A stretch of 64,000 bases of DNA from Litoditis marina (GCA_964036275.1 OZ038437.1:6577804-6641803), one strand, 5' to 3'. Counted from the stretch's first letter, positions 1 to 13,188 are shown. Made by a program: numbers and translations. The notes: a model not told the origin generated them from the sequence alone.

Positions 1-13
1 CCTTACAAACGAT

Positions 14-148
14 TACACTAGAAGTGAAATGAATAATCACGTGGAGCTAGCATTCTGATAAGAAATCGTGCACTTTGCCATTGCACGTTTCTGAGTTCTG
101 CTGTGTTTATCATGTTTTACGTGATTGTGCGATTGACTACCAGTGAGT
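14..148 (-). repeat. CACGTG MITE family, copy 1
   Basis: This stretch is the reverse complement of segments at 6731-6864, 55902-56032, 57433-57566 and 60234-60366. All share a CACGTG near one or both ends, a central CATTGCACGTTTCTGAG-like block and an end resembling CTAGAAGTAAATTG. The copies are about 130 bp with loosely inverted ends, as expected of a non-autonomous DNA transposon (MITE). The family assignment is inferred from comparison inside the window only. Confidence 0.7.
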
Positions 149-1885
149 GTCTTTTTTTCCGGCAAAAAATATTCGTTGTGTAAATTGTTTCACCTTTTCG
201 AAGTAACTTGATTCTGATTTTCAAGATAGGCCAATTTATTGCCAAACCACATTTTTCTGTTTTTCAACTAAATTGATATGGAGCTGTGAACAGTCGTAAT
301 TTTATTTCATGGCTTTTGTTGCCAATAACTCGTATTTGTTCGGCGCAAACAACACGTAATGATTAATTTGCGGTAATGTGCTCATATTGTTAGGCGAGCA
401 AATTATACCTACTACCACCGCCTACTATAGTATACTATAGTATAGTTCTGACAGATAAAAAAAAACTGTAAATACACATTTTTGAGAACAGAGGGCGTGG
501 GTGGAAATTTATCCTAAACACATTGAGCGAATCTCTTCTATTAAAAACTATACGAGTTGTTTTTCTTCAAACTTTAACACACATAGTTTATTCATATAAG
601 CTATTCATTGTGAAACTTTGAACTCTCTGTTGATGTTTAAATTTGAGTTATAGGTTGTATCTTAACGCGTTTGAGCTTAGGTGTCACCCACTCACAGAAG
701 AGGTATGTTATAATAACCCGATGCCATAATCCTTCCCTGCGTCTCTCGCTTTGCGCACTATTTTGCCACAGCCGTACCAGAGAACGCTCCAAAATTAATA
801 GGCACACAATATCACACCTACTACTACCGCCCACTAGTATACTATAGTATATCAGTCATCAATTTAATGTCAGCTACATACATACGGTATAAATAGTTTC
901 TGCTGTGTAGTACCGTTAGTATAGCGGATAGCGCCAGTGTGTGGTATGTGCTGGTCGTGGGTTCGATTCCATTATGAACTCGATATTTTTCAAATTGGAA
1001 TAGTTTCATTGGCGACCACATTATACTCACACGTTATACCAGTAAACAAGTACAAGTAATATTTGTCACTAAATCAGAGTGTGTCTCTGAGTTTCTGCTG
1101 TGTACGAATTTTTCCTATTCGGTCACTGGTTGAATCACGCATGCGGCAATATTTTTTTTCTGAAGGATCGATATTATTCTCATTTCTCGGCAAACATTGT
1201 GATTCTTAAAAAAATATTTCTTCCAGGTAAGGAAAGAAGAACGGGTTTGTGAAGATTTCAATTCGAGTTCTGTACACGGCTCATGTACTGATTATTGGAA
1301 GCACCGATGGCCCAAGCAAAAACTAAAAATAAACATGGTTAGTTTCTTCATCGAAGTAGGTTCAGTTCCATCTATGAATTCGTATTGTTTCTTTAACTCA
1401 AAGCAAACCAGTTTTCGCACACTTTCTCCAGAATCTCCATCTCTTTCTGTCTCTATACCTTCTTTTGATCTATTTTAAACTTCACCTTCCAATTTTCTCT
1501 GATTCCATCTTTTTTCACTCAGTTCTGACATCCCTTCTTCATTCAATTTTATTATTCACCACTTCCATGAAGTTTATTATTGCGTGCCTGAGTAACAGCC
1601 AAATGGTACTTCAGACTCGAAATACTAGTCGTAATTACTCCACGCGCTAAACACCAGAACAAAACGTCTTGTTAATTTTGTTGTCCCACTACTCAATAGA
1701 AGTGGTTTAAGAACAAAAACACAGCGAAAACATTGCAAAATATAAACCATGCATATTATTTTGCATTTACTTTTTTTAGACGGTGTAGGTTGCTCAATCC
1801 CACGTGTTTTAGTTTGATCTCGTTGCTTTCCGATTATCATTTGTGAATTATGACTATCGAGACACTACAACAAAGATTTGGTCAC
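149..1885. other. Intergenic, no gene seen
   Basis: AT-rich sequence with no convincing exon on either strand. It holds a tRNA-like module (898-975) and two related segments near 400-440 and 810-870, each with a CTACTACC-like block followed by TATACTATAGTATA. Open frames here are short, use atypical codons and end without splice signals that join to anything. Confidence 0.5.
898..975 (+). repeat. tRNA-like module (SINE or tRNA pseudogene)
   Basis: A TAGTATAGCGG A-box is followed about 40 bases later by a GGGTTCGATTCC B-box, the internal RNA polymerase III promoter layout of a tRNA. The flanks do not pair as an acceptor stem and the T stem has only two good pairs, so it is not a functional tRNA. 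It is best read as the head of a tRNA-derived SINE or a tRNA pseudogene. Confidence 0.6.
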
Positions 1886-2640
1886 TCAATATAGGTCGCA
1901 GCGAACAACTCTTCGGGTGGTGACTCAAATGTTTTCGGTCAATCCCAATCACCTTCCGCTCTCCCGCAAAAAAAGTCTGATCGGTTCGTTGAGTGACCTA
2001 ACCGGTAATCGGTAACCTTTTGTCAGGTCACTTCAGTGGGTACCCGGCACCTAAATAGAAAACCGATTACCCATTTATATTGGGGAAAATTTGGTTCATA
2101 CCTTCAGTTTGAACGACAACCAAAAAAAGTAACCGGGAAAAGAATAAAAAAGGCTAGGAGACAAAAACCAGTCAGATACAGAATTATAGTCTTTTCCATT
2201 CCTACTGAGACTCCTACAGTAGGATTTCGAAACTTCCAAGCCGTTTTGCTCACTCACTTTTGATCAGTGAAGTTAAGGGTTTTAGTACCCCATTCTCCTC
2301 CGTAGGTAGAGTAAATATACGAGAGCTTTTGTCATGAACTTCATTTTCAGCTTCATAACAGCCTTCGGAAAGTTTGTAAGGTTACTGTAGGAGTCTCAGT
2401 AGGAATGGTGGGAACTATAGCACACCAACTTTATTCATTCAACTTTGGAACTTTCGAAAACGGAGATGTTCAGGATCAGGTCGCAGAAAACAACTCTTCG
2501 GGCGGTGACTCAAATGTTTTCGGTCAATCACATTCACTTTCCGCTCTCCCGCAAAATATGCATAATTCGTCCCAACGCAACATTGACCACAACATTGGGA
2601 ACATCAAGTTGTTTCGTTTCACGTTCAAACAATATTAATT
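1886..2640 (+). other. Duplicated exon-like Asn/Ser/Gln-rich segment
   Basis: Two segments of about 80 bp (1893-1972 and 2477-2560) are clearly homologous and read in the same frame. They give NNSSGGDSNVFGQSQSPSAL and NNSSGGDSNVFGQSHSLSAL. One of the differences is synonymous (GGT/GGC). The second copy stays open further with many Asn and Gln codons. No family is recognised. They could be a duplicated exon of an unidentified plus-strand gene, or repeat DNA that happens to be open. A small inverted-repeat element separates them. Confidence 0.35.
2196..2409. repeat. Small inverted-repeat element (about 214 bp)
   Basis: The ends are a near-perfect inverted repeat of about 25 bp built on CCTACTGAGACTCCTACAGT. 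A related end sequence recurs near 49885-49915. It is a MITE-like element lying between the two exon-like segments at 1893 and 2477. Confidence 0.65.
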
Positions 2641-5600
2641 CAAACAATATAAACACGTTCAAACAATATTAACTTTTTCATGTTCAATTAATGGTATGAG
2701 TTTTTCATGCTCACGAGAGAAGGAAAATATATTCAAAAACCTAAAAGTGAGGGGTTTGATTCGTTGATGGTATTGTCAGTCAAGAAGTCTCGTATTGTAG
2801 AGTTGTTTACAAGGGAAGCAAAAGTACGCAGTGGTTTTCCAATGCTTTTTCAACGTTTTACGTGACGATTTGATTTTATATAAATGTTTCACTGAATGAT
2901 TATAAGTCATCGTTGAATGTTCACAGAGCTCACACGTATGTAATGGTAATAAGCACGTAAGTTCATCCACTCAAATAGGCTCAAAAAGTTTTTATGAAGC
3001 ATTCATGTCTTTCCTCCCCTTTTGCTGACGTACTGTGTGAATTTTTAAGAACTAGCGAGCACTACTTAAGGGACATCATATGAGTGTTCCAAAAGCTGGT
3101 GAGTTCATCTTGCTGTTTTTGTACAATATTTTCGTTTCTGTTCGTTTGTGACCATATTTAGAATTCGTGACGAGCTTGACAGAATAAACTACAACATTAA
3201 GGTGTTCACAACTTCACATCAAAAACATCGTTCATGCCGCAAGCAAAATGCACCAGTCAATTAGGTTTTACGCAGTTATATATATCTGCTTCATGGATCC
3301 AATTAATATTTCTACTTCGATAACAAGTTTAGAGAAAACTCAAAAAGATAAAATCTGATAAAGAGAGACCTTCTCAGCTCGCGTAAGATCGGTTGAAAAT
3401 GGAACAGAAACGAGTTTCCAATGTTTTTTCATTAGTTGTAGGTCCTTGATAACCACTAGGTCTTGTTACTATCGGAAGAATGAATATATCGTTGTTATGT
3501 CTTTTTATTCTATACTAAATAATAACTACCCTAATTTCTGACATGTCTGCGTCTCTCAGCACCAGTCTCTCTCGCCTTCTCAGATTTGCCGCCTCCCTTT
3601 ATTGTCTGCCAAAAAGTATCACATCTGTCCCATAATAATTTGCAAAATGTGATCGAGCGACTGTTAGTAAGTGCTCCGTTTTATTCGACAAATTTGAGAA
3701 CTAGCACGTAATTTTTTAATGAGTCCACGAAGTATATTGGACTATTTTGAATGAATTTTTTGAACTTTTTTCCTAAATTTGACGCTTCGACAACTGCGTT
3801 TTCTAACCTGCCTTGCGATCACTCGCAAGACTGTGCGAAAATCGAGAGACGCGGTTTGATACTGAGTTGAGAGTTGAAAGATTGTATGACGAATATTTGG
3901 ACCAATCCCGTGTCACCCGTCCTTTGAACTGCAGTTGAAAAATGTACTGCAGTTTAAAGGACTGAAGCGGTAGGATTGGACCACATAATCGTCTTTCTTC
4001 AACTAAAAATGAAGCCGGCGGATACGCTTTGATTGACTAGTTTTCGAGCTAAATGTAACAGTTATTTCATGTGGGCAGACCAAACGGAAAACTCAAATCG
4101 GTCAGGTCTATAAAGATACAAGCGCAAAAAGAAGAGATTTTCCTCTGAGTAACGTGCGAGTTCCCGGCTAAATTTGATAACTCAAGTTCGGTCAGTTTGA
4201 AACATTCACCAGCGCACGCCGTAAAAATGATTAGGAATGTGCGCGAAACAGTTTCTGAAACAACCACAAAAAGTAATCAACTCTTACTTCCAACCCCTTT
4301 GCTTCATTTCAATTTCCCTTCCAGTAACTTCCTCTTCCCGTGTTCTGACACCGCTTTGTGCCACCATGAGAGTTTAAGTAGATTAGCTTGCTCAAAGCGA
4401 TGGTTGAAAACCCTCCACGTTTGAGTGTATTCTGAATAATTCATCCTGGTTTAGGAAACAACCTACACATAGTAACTTAAAGACAATGCAAGACGACACA
4501 ACAAATAAAACAAAAGCGCCTTTTCCTCATTCATGTTAAATATTATTCATTCTCGAAACAACACAAAGTGATATAGAATGCTCCTAAAATGACGTGATGT
4601 ATCCAAGAACTCTTTAACCCTGTTTAGTTTGTTTTAACCCAATTCCAGCTATGAAATAAACAGAAGTCTGCATTGTTATCTTGATTCATGGGGTTACGTC
4701 TAGGGTAGAAGAAAAACGCACCATTATCTGATTGTTTGTATTTGGCTCTTCTTTTGTAATAGTCATCGATCAATCGATCGATCGATCGATCTTCCTTTCT
4801 CTTTCTCTCTCCGATTTGTTTCGTTGCACATTGAGTGTGGAATGAATAAAGGAATAATAAAGTTTGTTTATCTATCTGAGTTCTCATTCTCAGTTATCCT
4901 GCCGATGTTGTGCTATCTGTCTCCATTTTGTGGCATACTGCCAGATCCATACCCAATTAGCATCTATTTACCTTTCCTCAATCTGAACAACTCTCGATAC
5001 TCATACCCATTTTCTTGATATGTAAAAAATTCACAAAACAAATTCAGATAAAAACGAACGTTTCACTCATAGTGTTTCAATGGAGGTTTCATAAAATCTC
5101 AACAACTCCATACTCGCACATGAAACAAGACGTTTAGGAGAACACCATGTGACACATATATTTGTAAAATACATTAACATGTTTAATAAATATTGAATGT
5201 TGAATATAGTCATACAGTTTCTATAGTTTTTATGGTTTTTATAGAAACGTATAACTTTACAAGAAATTATGTTTATTTTTTTTACAAATTTTCATGAGTA
5301 ATCCATTCAGGTTTTACTTTTTCTCTCTATTGTTCATCTGCTAGTTCGCTTGACATGGAATCCTGCTGAAATCAGGAAGTTTAGGACAGCGCTGGGCCTA
5401 ATTGGATGTCTTTGAAAACATCAGCATCGTAGATTTCATGACCTCGAATGCACTGGTTTTACTACTGTCATCTTCATTAGCGTAGTGGAAATCTGTGCTT
5501 TCATGTTCCCCAAAATCATTCAATTCAGACCTCACGTGAATAGTATTTTCGACTAGCACGTGAACCTTTACCATACCACAAATTCAAAAGCGCTCTGTTT

Positions 5601-6592
5601 TTTCACGTGTGTTTGTTCTAAGAAACATGAAAGTTTCGCAATACTTCACCTTTCTTTCATGATAAACTTTAATGGCTTCTTGCACTAGATTCGAAACGCT
5701 TTTTCTCGTTTTTTGAAGTTCAATTCAGATATAGTTGAGCCGTAATGCTAACTATTTGTGTGAAAACAAGTTGTACCGAAATGTTTCATCGTTTTGAGTA
5801 CGCTCACAAACAAGACCTAACAGAACTCTGTTGATGCTCTGCATACCGTATGTCGGTTTCTTCATTTTTCGAAGACATCCAATTAGTGGTTATAAAAATA
5901 TATTTAATGAACAAAAATTGTTCGAACTCGGCTGATTGCTCAAGATGCCTACGTGAACTTATAACACCCCCGGGCGTTTGAAAACCCAATTAGACTGCGT
6001 TATTAAAATCTTTAGCTTGAATAGCGGGTTTCCTATGGGGTGTTCATTAATATAGTCCCAATCTCATTTTTCTTGGTTCCGAACATGGCGTTGAACTTAT
6101 TTCTACAAAAAACTTTGCATTTATCACCTTAAAACAGTTGCTTTATCTTCAGTTGTACATTAGTCCACTAAATTGCACCTCTACAAATTCAACCTGCATA
6201 TATTCAAACATGCAGTTATTTACTGTTCATTATGGGATACGAGTGTCGCCAAATAGTGACTCTAGGAAATAGAAAAGAAAAATAGAAAAGAGAATAGAGA
6301 AGAGAAAAAATAGTGAATAGTGAATCCAGGGCGGGCCCAAGGAGCCAGTCCTACTCGTCCCCTCAACGCCTCTCTTTAAAAGTTCTCATTTTTCTGGATA
6401 GTTCTACGAGCTTCAATATTAACTGCTATACTTCAAAGGTTTTATTTTCCGTAAAAGTTCTACAAAATCAAATATAAATTATGTTTCGAAAAGAGATACA
6501 TCAATTCTTATACATCATTCACAGCATTTTTACATAATTTCACCATTAGATACATCATTTGTCAGGATGTTGGTCTGATTATTCTGCTACGG
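2641..6592. other. Intergenic, no gene recognised
   Basis: Nearly 4 kb without a supportable exon. Contents are a palindromic MITE (3886-4000), a short ATCG microsatellite (about 4770-4792) and a purine-rich tract (about 6255-6335). Open frames of 60-90 codons exist on both strands but have no recognisable motif or partner exon. Confidence 0.5.
3886..4000. repeat. Palindromic CAATTG-type MITE, copy a
   Basis: The whole segment folds on itself: CCTTTGAACTGCAGTTGAAA faces ACTGCAGTTTAAAGGACTGA, and outer GGACCAATCC faces GGATTGGACC. Related copies lie at 16213-16326, 16644-16755, 27482-27586 and 39515-39619. Confidence 0.7.
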
Positions 6593-6654
6593 ATGCTCCT
6601 CGTTCAGCTGCTACTTCTCGTGCAGACAGTTGTGACGTCATCAGAAGAGATAAA
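6593..6654 (+). other. Candidate signal-peptide exon
   Basis: An ATG opens MLLVQLLLLVQTVVTSSEEI, a strongly hydrophobic leader with a small-residue cleavage region, ending at a GTTAGT donor. A TTTGTCAG at about 6558-6565 could be a splice or trans-splice acceptor. It is the only leader-like exon between the window start and the channel gene at 8113, which otherwise lacks a secretion signal, so I infer it may be that gene's first exon. The phase fits only if a weak acceptor near 8099 is used or another small exon lies between, so the link is unproven. Confidence 0.4.
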
Positions 6655-8112
6655 GTTAGTTTGGTAGTCTAAGAAATATGAAAACAATTAACTAAATACC
6701 TAGAAATAAAGAGTTCTTAAAGTACTCTCCTATACTGTGAGTCAATTGCACTGTCACGTGTAACATGTTAAACACAGCATAACGCATAAACGTGCAATAA
6801 GAAACGGCAAAATTCCTCATTAGAATGCTAACTTTACGTGACCATTCAATTTAGTTCTAGTATACTGAGGCTCGCTCTAATAGTAGTAAGATGAGATATT
6901 TTAATAGTATATAACAGTAAGTTAGTAGGATAGGTTAGTAAGCGATTGAACACGGTCGTCTTCCATGTTTGGAACAGCTGTGATTGTAGTTTGGTCCCTC
7001 TGTAATCATCGTTCAAACCTTCATATAGGTTATCTTGAAATTTGAGATTATCTTTCTTTTCTATCTTCAGTTGTTATTGTTCCGATTGACAGTAATGTTG
7101 AAATGAATTAAATAAACACATGATAAGAAGATAATTTAGAAGATATATGCGTGACATGTAGGCACGTCCAGATCCGCGTGAGCAAATAATTATTTAGAAA
7201 CAAAAAAAGAAGATTTTGAGAGCGGTTATCAGCTTAGATCTTCGTTATTGAGAGTTTAATGTAATATTAACATACAATATTCCTTTTTTCAATCGTGTAT
7301 TGTGTTGTCCACATCATAGTTGCCATTTTTTCTATCCTATTACATTGTTTGGCTAAACCTTCACTGTTTGCAGATAATAAGAAATGCGATATGTAGATAC
7401 GTCTAGATTCGCGTGAGAAAATAATTATACAGAAACAAAAGAAAAGAGTTATTTTGAGAATTTGGGAGAAATATTTTTCGCTAATAGAGAAACATTACGA
7501 AGTAAAACGGGGAACTAGATACTGAAACCTCTCCGACCGCAGGATAAATTCGTTTTCTCTTTTTACGATTCTATCATCGTGAGAAACGCCCACGATCTTC
7601 TCATGAGAGGGCCATGAACATCTCATGCATTATCCACATTTTTTGAATTCGTAAAAATTGCCATCACATACGAGTAATCAACAATCTATGAAATATGGTT
7701 CATTTTATGATGGAACGGTACGAGCGTTTTCAATAAAAAATTCATATAACTTTGGCTCGGGGGTATTGTTGCTCTGTGAGATCGCAAAGTTTTTTCCAGT
7801 CACGAAAAACTCCTCGACGAGCAACGAATCATTCGAAGGCTTCTAGAAGGTTGGCTCAATTATAATATTAACTGGAATATTAACGATGTTGATCAGTGTA
7901 TAGAAAAGCATGAGAAAGTATCGAAAGTGTGTCTGGTCCACAAGTCGTAACTCACTTGCACATTGGACCAGTGGTTTTGTTGGAGTTGGACCAGTGGTTT
8001 TCTAGCAGTAGACTTCTACACAGAGTACACATCATAAATTGCGATTTACAGTATTATGTGATCGATAAAATGATCGATACGGCTGATTGATCGATTGAGT
8101 AGCCTAATATAT
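6655..8112. other. Presumed first intron or upstream region of the channel gene
   Basis: No convincing exon. It contains a CACGTG MITE (6731-6864), a direct repeat of about 80 bp (near 7126-7205 and 7375-7450, both with CGCGTGAG followed by AAATAATTAT), and a 16-bp tandem duplication around 7960-8000. Confidence 0.4.
6731..6864 (+). repeat. CACGTG MITE family, copy 2
   Basis: It begins TATACTGTGAGTCAATTGCA, carries CACGTG and TTACGTGACC toward opposite ends and finishes TTAGTTCTAGTATA. It is the best preserved match to the copies at 55902, 57433 and 60234. Confidence 0.75.
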
Positions 8113-11100
8113 ATGCCGAATAACCTCTCAGATGATGAGAATGACTACGACTGGCGGGTTCGTCCGCGAGGTACACTGAACAGAAGACTACAGGAGAGAG
8201 AGGAGCCTGTCAACATTATTGTCAACATGTATTTGAGGTGAACAAAGAACATCACTCAACACTCAAATATCGATTTCTTAGCGATTGCAGCTGAATTTGT
8301 GGCTCAACGATTTGTTTGGCATTTCTTATGGACTAACGTCAACATGACTATTCTTGTCACACAGGCAGCAAACTTTTTATGAAGTTTGTACATTTATTCA
8401 CCAGAAAACGGAGAACTTGATGATTCGATTTCAGGAGTATCTCAAAGGTGGACGACGTGAACATGGAATACTCCTTGCATTTCACTTTTCGCGAAGAATG
8501 GGTGGATGAAAGACTGTACTTCATCAGTCCGAATCTCAAGCACATTGTGCTGTCTCCGGATCAGAAAATTTGGGTTTGTGAATAGAAAAAATAAGTTACA
8601 GAACTTTTTCCAAAGATTCTCGTATGTTTTATTGTTCGAATACAGTTCCAGTTCCGGTCAAGTAACATATTCTCTTGCAAAGTTCGCTGTATATCCATAC
8701 TAGGGTTGTTAATCGAGTTCAAAATTTCGAGTTTTCGAGTTTTGGGTGGTTTCGAGTTTTCGAGTTTTCGAGTTTTCGAGTTTTCGAGTTTTGGGAAATT
8801 TCGAGTTTTCGAGTTTCGAGCTCGACTCAACTCGAAAATTTTCGAGTTTTTTCGAGTCGAGTCGAGTTTCGAGTTCGACTTAAACAACCCTAATCCATAC
8901 TGAGAAAACACTTCGCAGGAAAAGAAAGTGGTGCAAAGAAATGAGAGTTCCTGAGTTTCATCACAGTTTCATCACATATTTGTGTGTTTCTATGTACATT
9001 ACAAAACTTCAGTAATAGAGCGTTCACAATTTCAGGTTCCTGACACTTTTTTCCAAAACGAAAAAGATGGCAAGAAGCACGACATTGATACTCCGAATAT
9101 CCTAATCCGGGTCTATAATGGAACTGGAAAAGTGCTGTATTCTGTTCGACTGACACTGACACTGAGTTGTCCGATGAAGTGAGCAATTATTTTCGACACA
9201 ATTTTCTCAAAGTTGAAGAATGAACGAAGTTCTGGTTTTTCAATTGTTTGGTATCATTCAATTACAAAAAAATTATGCTCTACTAACTTTATTCCAAAAT
9301 TATTTCACCAAGACAACTGACAACGTCTTAGATGAGAGGTCTAACTACAAACCTCGATACAAGTTAGAGTTTCATCACTTGTGCTACGAACATGGTGTTG
9401 CTTACTTGAGGTTTTGATGTTCATAAAAATATCGATAGTCTTTTAGACTGGCGGACTATCCGTTGGATGTACAGACATGCGTCGTAGACTTCGCATCCTA
9501 CGCCTACACGACGCAAGATATTGGTGAGAGAAAATAGATCTGAAATAAGAATTCACAATATAAAAAACATAATGAATGTTTTTCCTTTCAGAATTCTCAA
9601 ACTCTAGTGATTGTTTTTCCATTGAAAATTCTCAAATTCTAATCACAATTCAAATTCAAATTCTAGTCATCACATACTTGTCAACACATTCAAAACATGG
9701 CTCAGTGCAAATTTGCTGATGTTTCAGCACGTCATACGTGTTTTTCACGTATTGCCCTCTATTTGCAATATCTCGTAAATACGGAACTAATAACACAATT
9801 CCAATTTACTTAGAGAACCACTCCGGTGCCATATTTTCAGAATACGGCTGGAAACAAGAGAATCCGATCCAGATAAAAGAAGGTCTGAGACAGTCTCTGC
9901 CTTCATTTCTTCTTAGTAAAGTGAACACTGGAAACTGCACGTCGGTGACCAATACTGGTGGGTTATGATAAAACAAAAATTCTGTTAATTTCCGAAATGA
10001 TCAAAAAAGGTACAAAACATAGCCATCTTGTTAATTTTTGGACAGTTTATCTGACCCTTCTCTGTGTTGTTTGAGCTACCGAAAAAGTAACAGAGGCCTA
10101 GTCACAGGAAAATCAAAATCTGGTTTCTTACAGGACTCTCCTAAACTAGAATTAAATTGTAAAGTCACGTGAAGTTAGAATTCTGCTTCACAAAAAAATC
10201 ACTCCACACAATTTTTTCTCTGGTTAAATTGAATTTCATCACATCGGCTTGAACATCAACAATTGGATTTGTTTCAGGTGCCTACTCCTGTCTGCGTACA
10301 ATAATCGAGCTGAAGCGCGAGTTCAGTTACTATCTTCTGCAGTTGTACATTCCCTCGTTTATGCTGGTTGCCGTTTCTTGGGTTTCGTTTTGGTCAGTTT
10401 GAGAACCGCAAAAAATAGAACAGGTTAAAAATAGAGCAGTTTTGCCTTGATAATTTGGAAAAGACTAATGCACGTTTTGACATATAAAAAGGCAGTGTGC
10501 TCTAGAAAAGAAAATATGAAATAATGCTAACTGTTGTGACAGTGGCCGAGCCATTTCGATAATTGGCATCGGTTTCGTGTGGTTCTCAATAGGCGAAATG
10601 TGTCTTTCGCCTCATACCTGACATAACTCTTAGCTAATCTCCTGCGAAAAAAGTGGGGAATGAATATTGATTGTTCTCCTTCGTATTACCTCCATGTTAA
10701 GAACCACGTTCAGGCTAGACAAAGACAGTGTGCCTGCCCGTGTTACCCTGGGGGTGACCACACTGCTCACCATGACCACCCAGGCATCTGGCGTCAACGC
10801 AAATCTGCCACCCGTCAGCTACACAAAGGCAATCGATATTTGGATCGGAGTCTGTTTAGGTTAGGCAAATTTTCTCAGTGCTCTCAAGAGTTCTTGCAAC
10901 CAAAAACATGACCCCTTTTCTTTTCCGCCCAATTGTCCTGTACAGATCAACTCACGACTTGTACTGAAGTTATTCAAAGTAGTCTAAGTATTTTAATTAA
11001 AACTGCAGGATGAGGTATTTTGGTATTTTGGTTTGAAACAGTTTTGACACTAGTGGTAGTTCTCAACCAAGTGAGGATGACATTGTCTACGGTCGAAACT

Positions 11101-12577
11101 CTGTTAGCTAGAGCGTGGTGAAGCGTGTGATACATTTCAACATTGAAGTTGGAACTGCAATTCGTCACGTTGTACTTAGATATTTCTTCAACTTTCAGTG
11201 CACTACTTCAATTTTCGTTTTGATTGAATCATACATTTTCTTTTCAGCCTTTATCTTCGGCGCCTTATTAGAGTTCGCGCTGGTTAATTGGGCTGCTAGA
11301 CAGGATATAATTAGGCAAGGACAGCGGAATAGGAGAACCACCAACATGTTTTTCAGGTTGGTACCAAGTATAAAAACTTGGAAATTACGAGGCTGGTCGA
11401 AATATAGTTCGCGTCCTTCCCCATGAATCTTCTACAGTATATATTCCAACTTTCCGTTGAGGACCAATTTCCGAATAACCTATGTAATAGGGAATCAGAA
11501 TAGAACGTAATTGAAATGGACTGAAAGCTTTGTATAAATTTTATAACCAGACTGTAGAACTTAAAAGAAAATACTTTGCCGATATGATTCACCGAAAGTT
11601 TACAAAGCGTACGTATCTTCAACGTATGACCGATAAGTGAACAGTGTTTTCAACATGGGTAACGTGAGAACAACACATTCGTAGAATGTACCATGCTCCC
11701 CTCTCTCACTGAGAAACGTTTTGATTGGCAAATTTAGCCAGTTTTCAGAAAAATTGAAAGAAGTGATTTCTGCGTGAACGCTAGTATTAGGATAAATGAT
11801 AAATTAAACAGCAATAATAATAATACTTGCTTTTCAGGCCCACAACGACTGATCCGTACTACTCGGCACTTCCACCCGAAATTGTCAGTTTTTTTCTAAT
11901 TGACCGATTTACCTTATTTTTGAACGCAATATACTCGTTTTCTCCAAATTGAGAACCTCTCTCGAAACTTTAAATACCTGTGTATTCCGAAACGACCTTA
12001 AATTTGAAAGGGTACCGTTCAAACTGAGAACTAACTCCAGTTCGTTAAGTATTTGATGCGGTGAAAATTGTTTCTGGAGTGATCAATAAAACTAAAATAC
12101 GATTCAGATCGTGTCAGAGCGAACGTATACTTCTTTCTGGGACCGCGTTCTGAACTGGAAACAGTTGGAACATTCTAGACGCATCGATCTGATATCTCGC
12201 GTCATGTTTCCGCTGTTTTTCATGATCTTCAACCTGACGGTAGGTTTCAAGTTGATATCATCTTGTTTCACAACTGAGTGAGAACAGAATTTTGCGTAAG
12301 AAACAATACTGTTCTGAAGTCTCACGTAATGGTATACTAACAGATAAGTCTCCTGTGAAATGTTCGGTCACAATTTGGAAGAGAGTGAAGGGGGAATATT
12401 TTCTGAATCACACATCAGAATTTGAGAGTTACAGTATGAACTATGTTGTTTGTTGAGATAAACTTATGATTTCCAATGTTTAATGGAATCTGTTTCCATC
12501 AAAATAACCTATAATGTTCATTTCAGTATTGGTGGCGGTATCTTCTACCATATATGGCCGTTCAGCCGGATTTTTAA
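8113..12577 (+). CDS. Glutamate-gated chloride channel subunit (Cys-loop receptor)
   Basis: Pentameric ligand-gated anion channel of the plasma membrane; nematode GluCls are inhibitory glutamate receptors and ivermectin targets (family knowledge). Exons: 8113-8237 (or from 8132), 8435-8573, 9036-9178, 9447-9523, 9841-9957, 10278-10392, 10714-10859, 11248-11356, 11838-11883, 12108-12239, 12527-12577; all phases join, giving 399 codons from the ATG at 8113. Visible landmarks are a YDWRVRP start, the Cys-loop ([15 protein letters not shown]), a second cysteine pair around loop C ([12 protein letters not shown]) as in GluCl/GlyR, M1 ending SWVSFW, M2 with the anion-selective PAR motif ([17 protein letters not shown]), M3, a short M3-M4 loop and M4 ending at TAA. 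The signal peptide must lie upstream, perhaps at 6593. The subtype (glc or avr) cannot be decided here. Confidence 0.9.
8701..8892. mobile_element. hAT-like MITE carrying a TTTCGAG minisatellite
   Basis: It lies in intron 2 of the channel gene. The 192-bp element starts TAGGGTTGTTAATCGAG and ends ACAACCCTA, so the termini are inverted. It is flanked by a perfect 8-bp direct repeat ATCCATAC (8693-8700 and 8893-8900); an 8-bp target duplication with this terminus is typical of hAT transposons. The interior is almost entirely tandem copies of TTTCGAG and its complement. It encodes nothing, so it must be mobilised in trans. Confidence 0.85.
10143..10190 (-). repeat. CACGTG MITE family, partial copy
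   Basis: One end of the family only: CTAGAATTAAATTG followed by GTCACGTGAAGTTAGAATTC. It sits in the channel intron before the M1 exon. Confidence 0.5.
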
Positions 12578-13188
12578 CCTACTTCAATATGACGCGATCG
12601 ATAAATTATATACTAATCACATATTACAAATCATTTTAACGGGTACGGGCATATGTGCAATAAATATTTCATGGCAAACATTTTTGGTCATGCTGGAATC
12701 TGTATACAAATTTAGTTGAAACTTTTTTGATTTCATTTTTATAATGAAACACATTTTTCAAATAAGTACTGAACGTGGTGTTGCCTAAAGGCTTCGGTTT
12801 GTTTCGAAAACAGCATAGTTGGTTCAAATACGAAGTTGCGAACTCCGAACTCGAGTAATGAACATAAAATACTGTAACTCACTCGTTCACGCCCATTTGA
12901 GATTGCACAAAAAAAAACACATATAAACATTATCCGTGAAACACAGTAACTTTTAGACACAGAGAGACGAGAGGTCGAAAAAATGCTTCAACATACAAGT
13001 TTTTTCAGTATTTTGAGCTACACGTGACATTTCTTAAAGGCGTTGGTTCCTTTCACTAATAAGCGTCAGACGTGTGACGAATAACTGTTTCTGAAGATAG
13101 TGTGGATAATCTCTTTGATAACGTCGGCTTAGCTACACTTTGGTTCGAGAACATTCTGATAACTGTGTGTCACTGCTGTCCTTTGGCT
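12578..13188. other. Intergenic between channel and clec-A
   Basis: About 0.6 kb between two plus-strand genes. No exon, RNA gene or clear promoter motif was recognised. Confidence 0.5.

Noticed and set aside
898..975. Functional tRNA gene
   Set aside because: A- and B-boxes are present but acceptor and T stems do not pair. The modules at 45905 and 61440 also lack a pairing acceptor stem.
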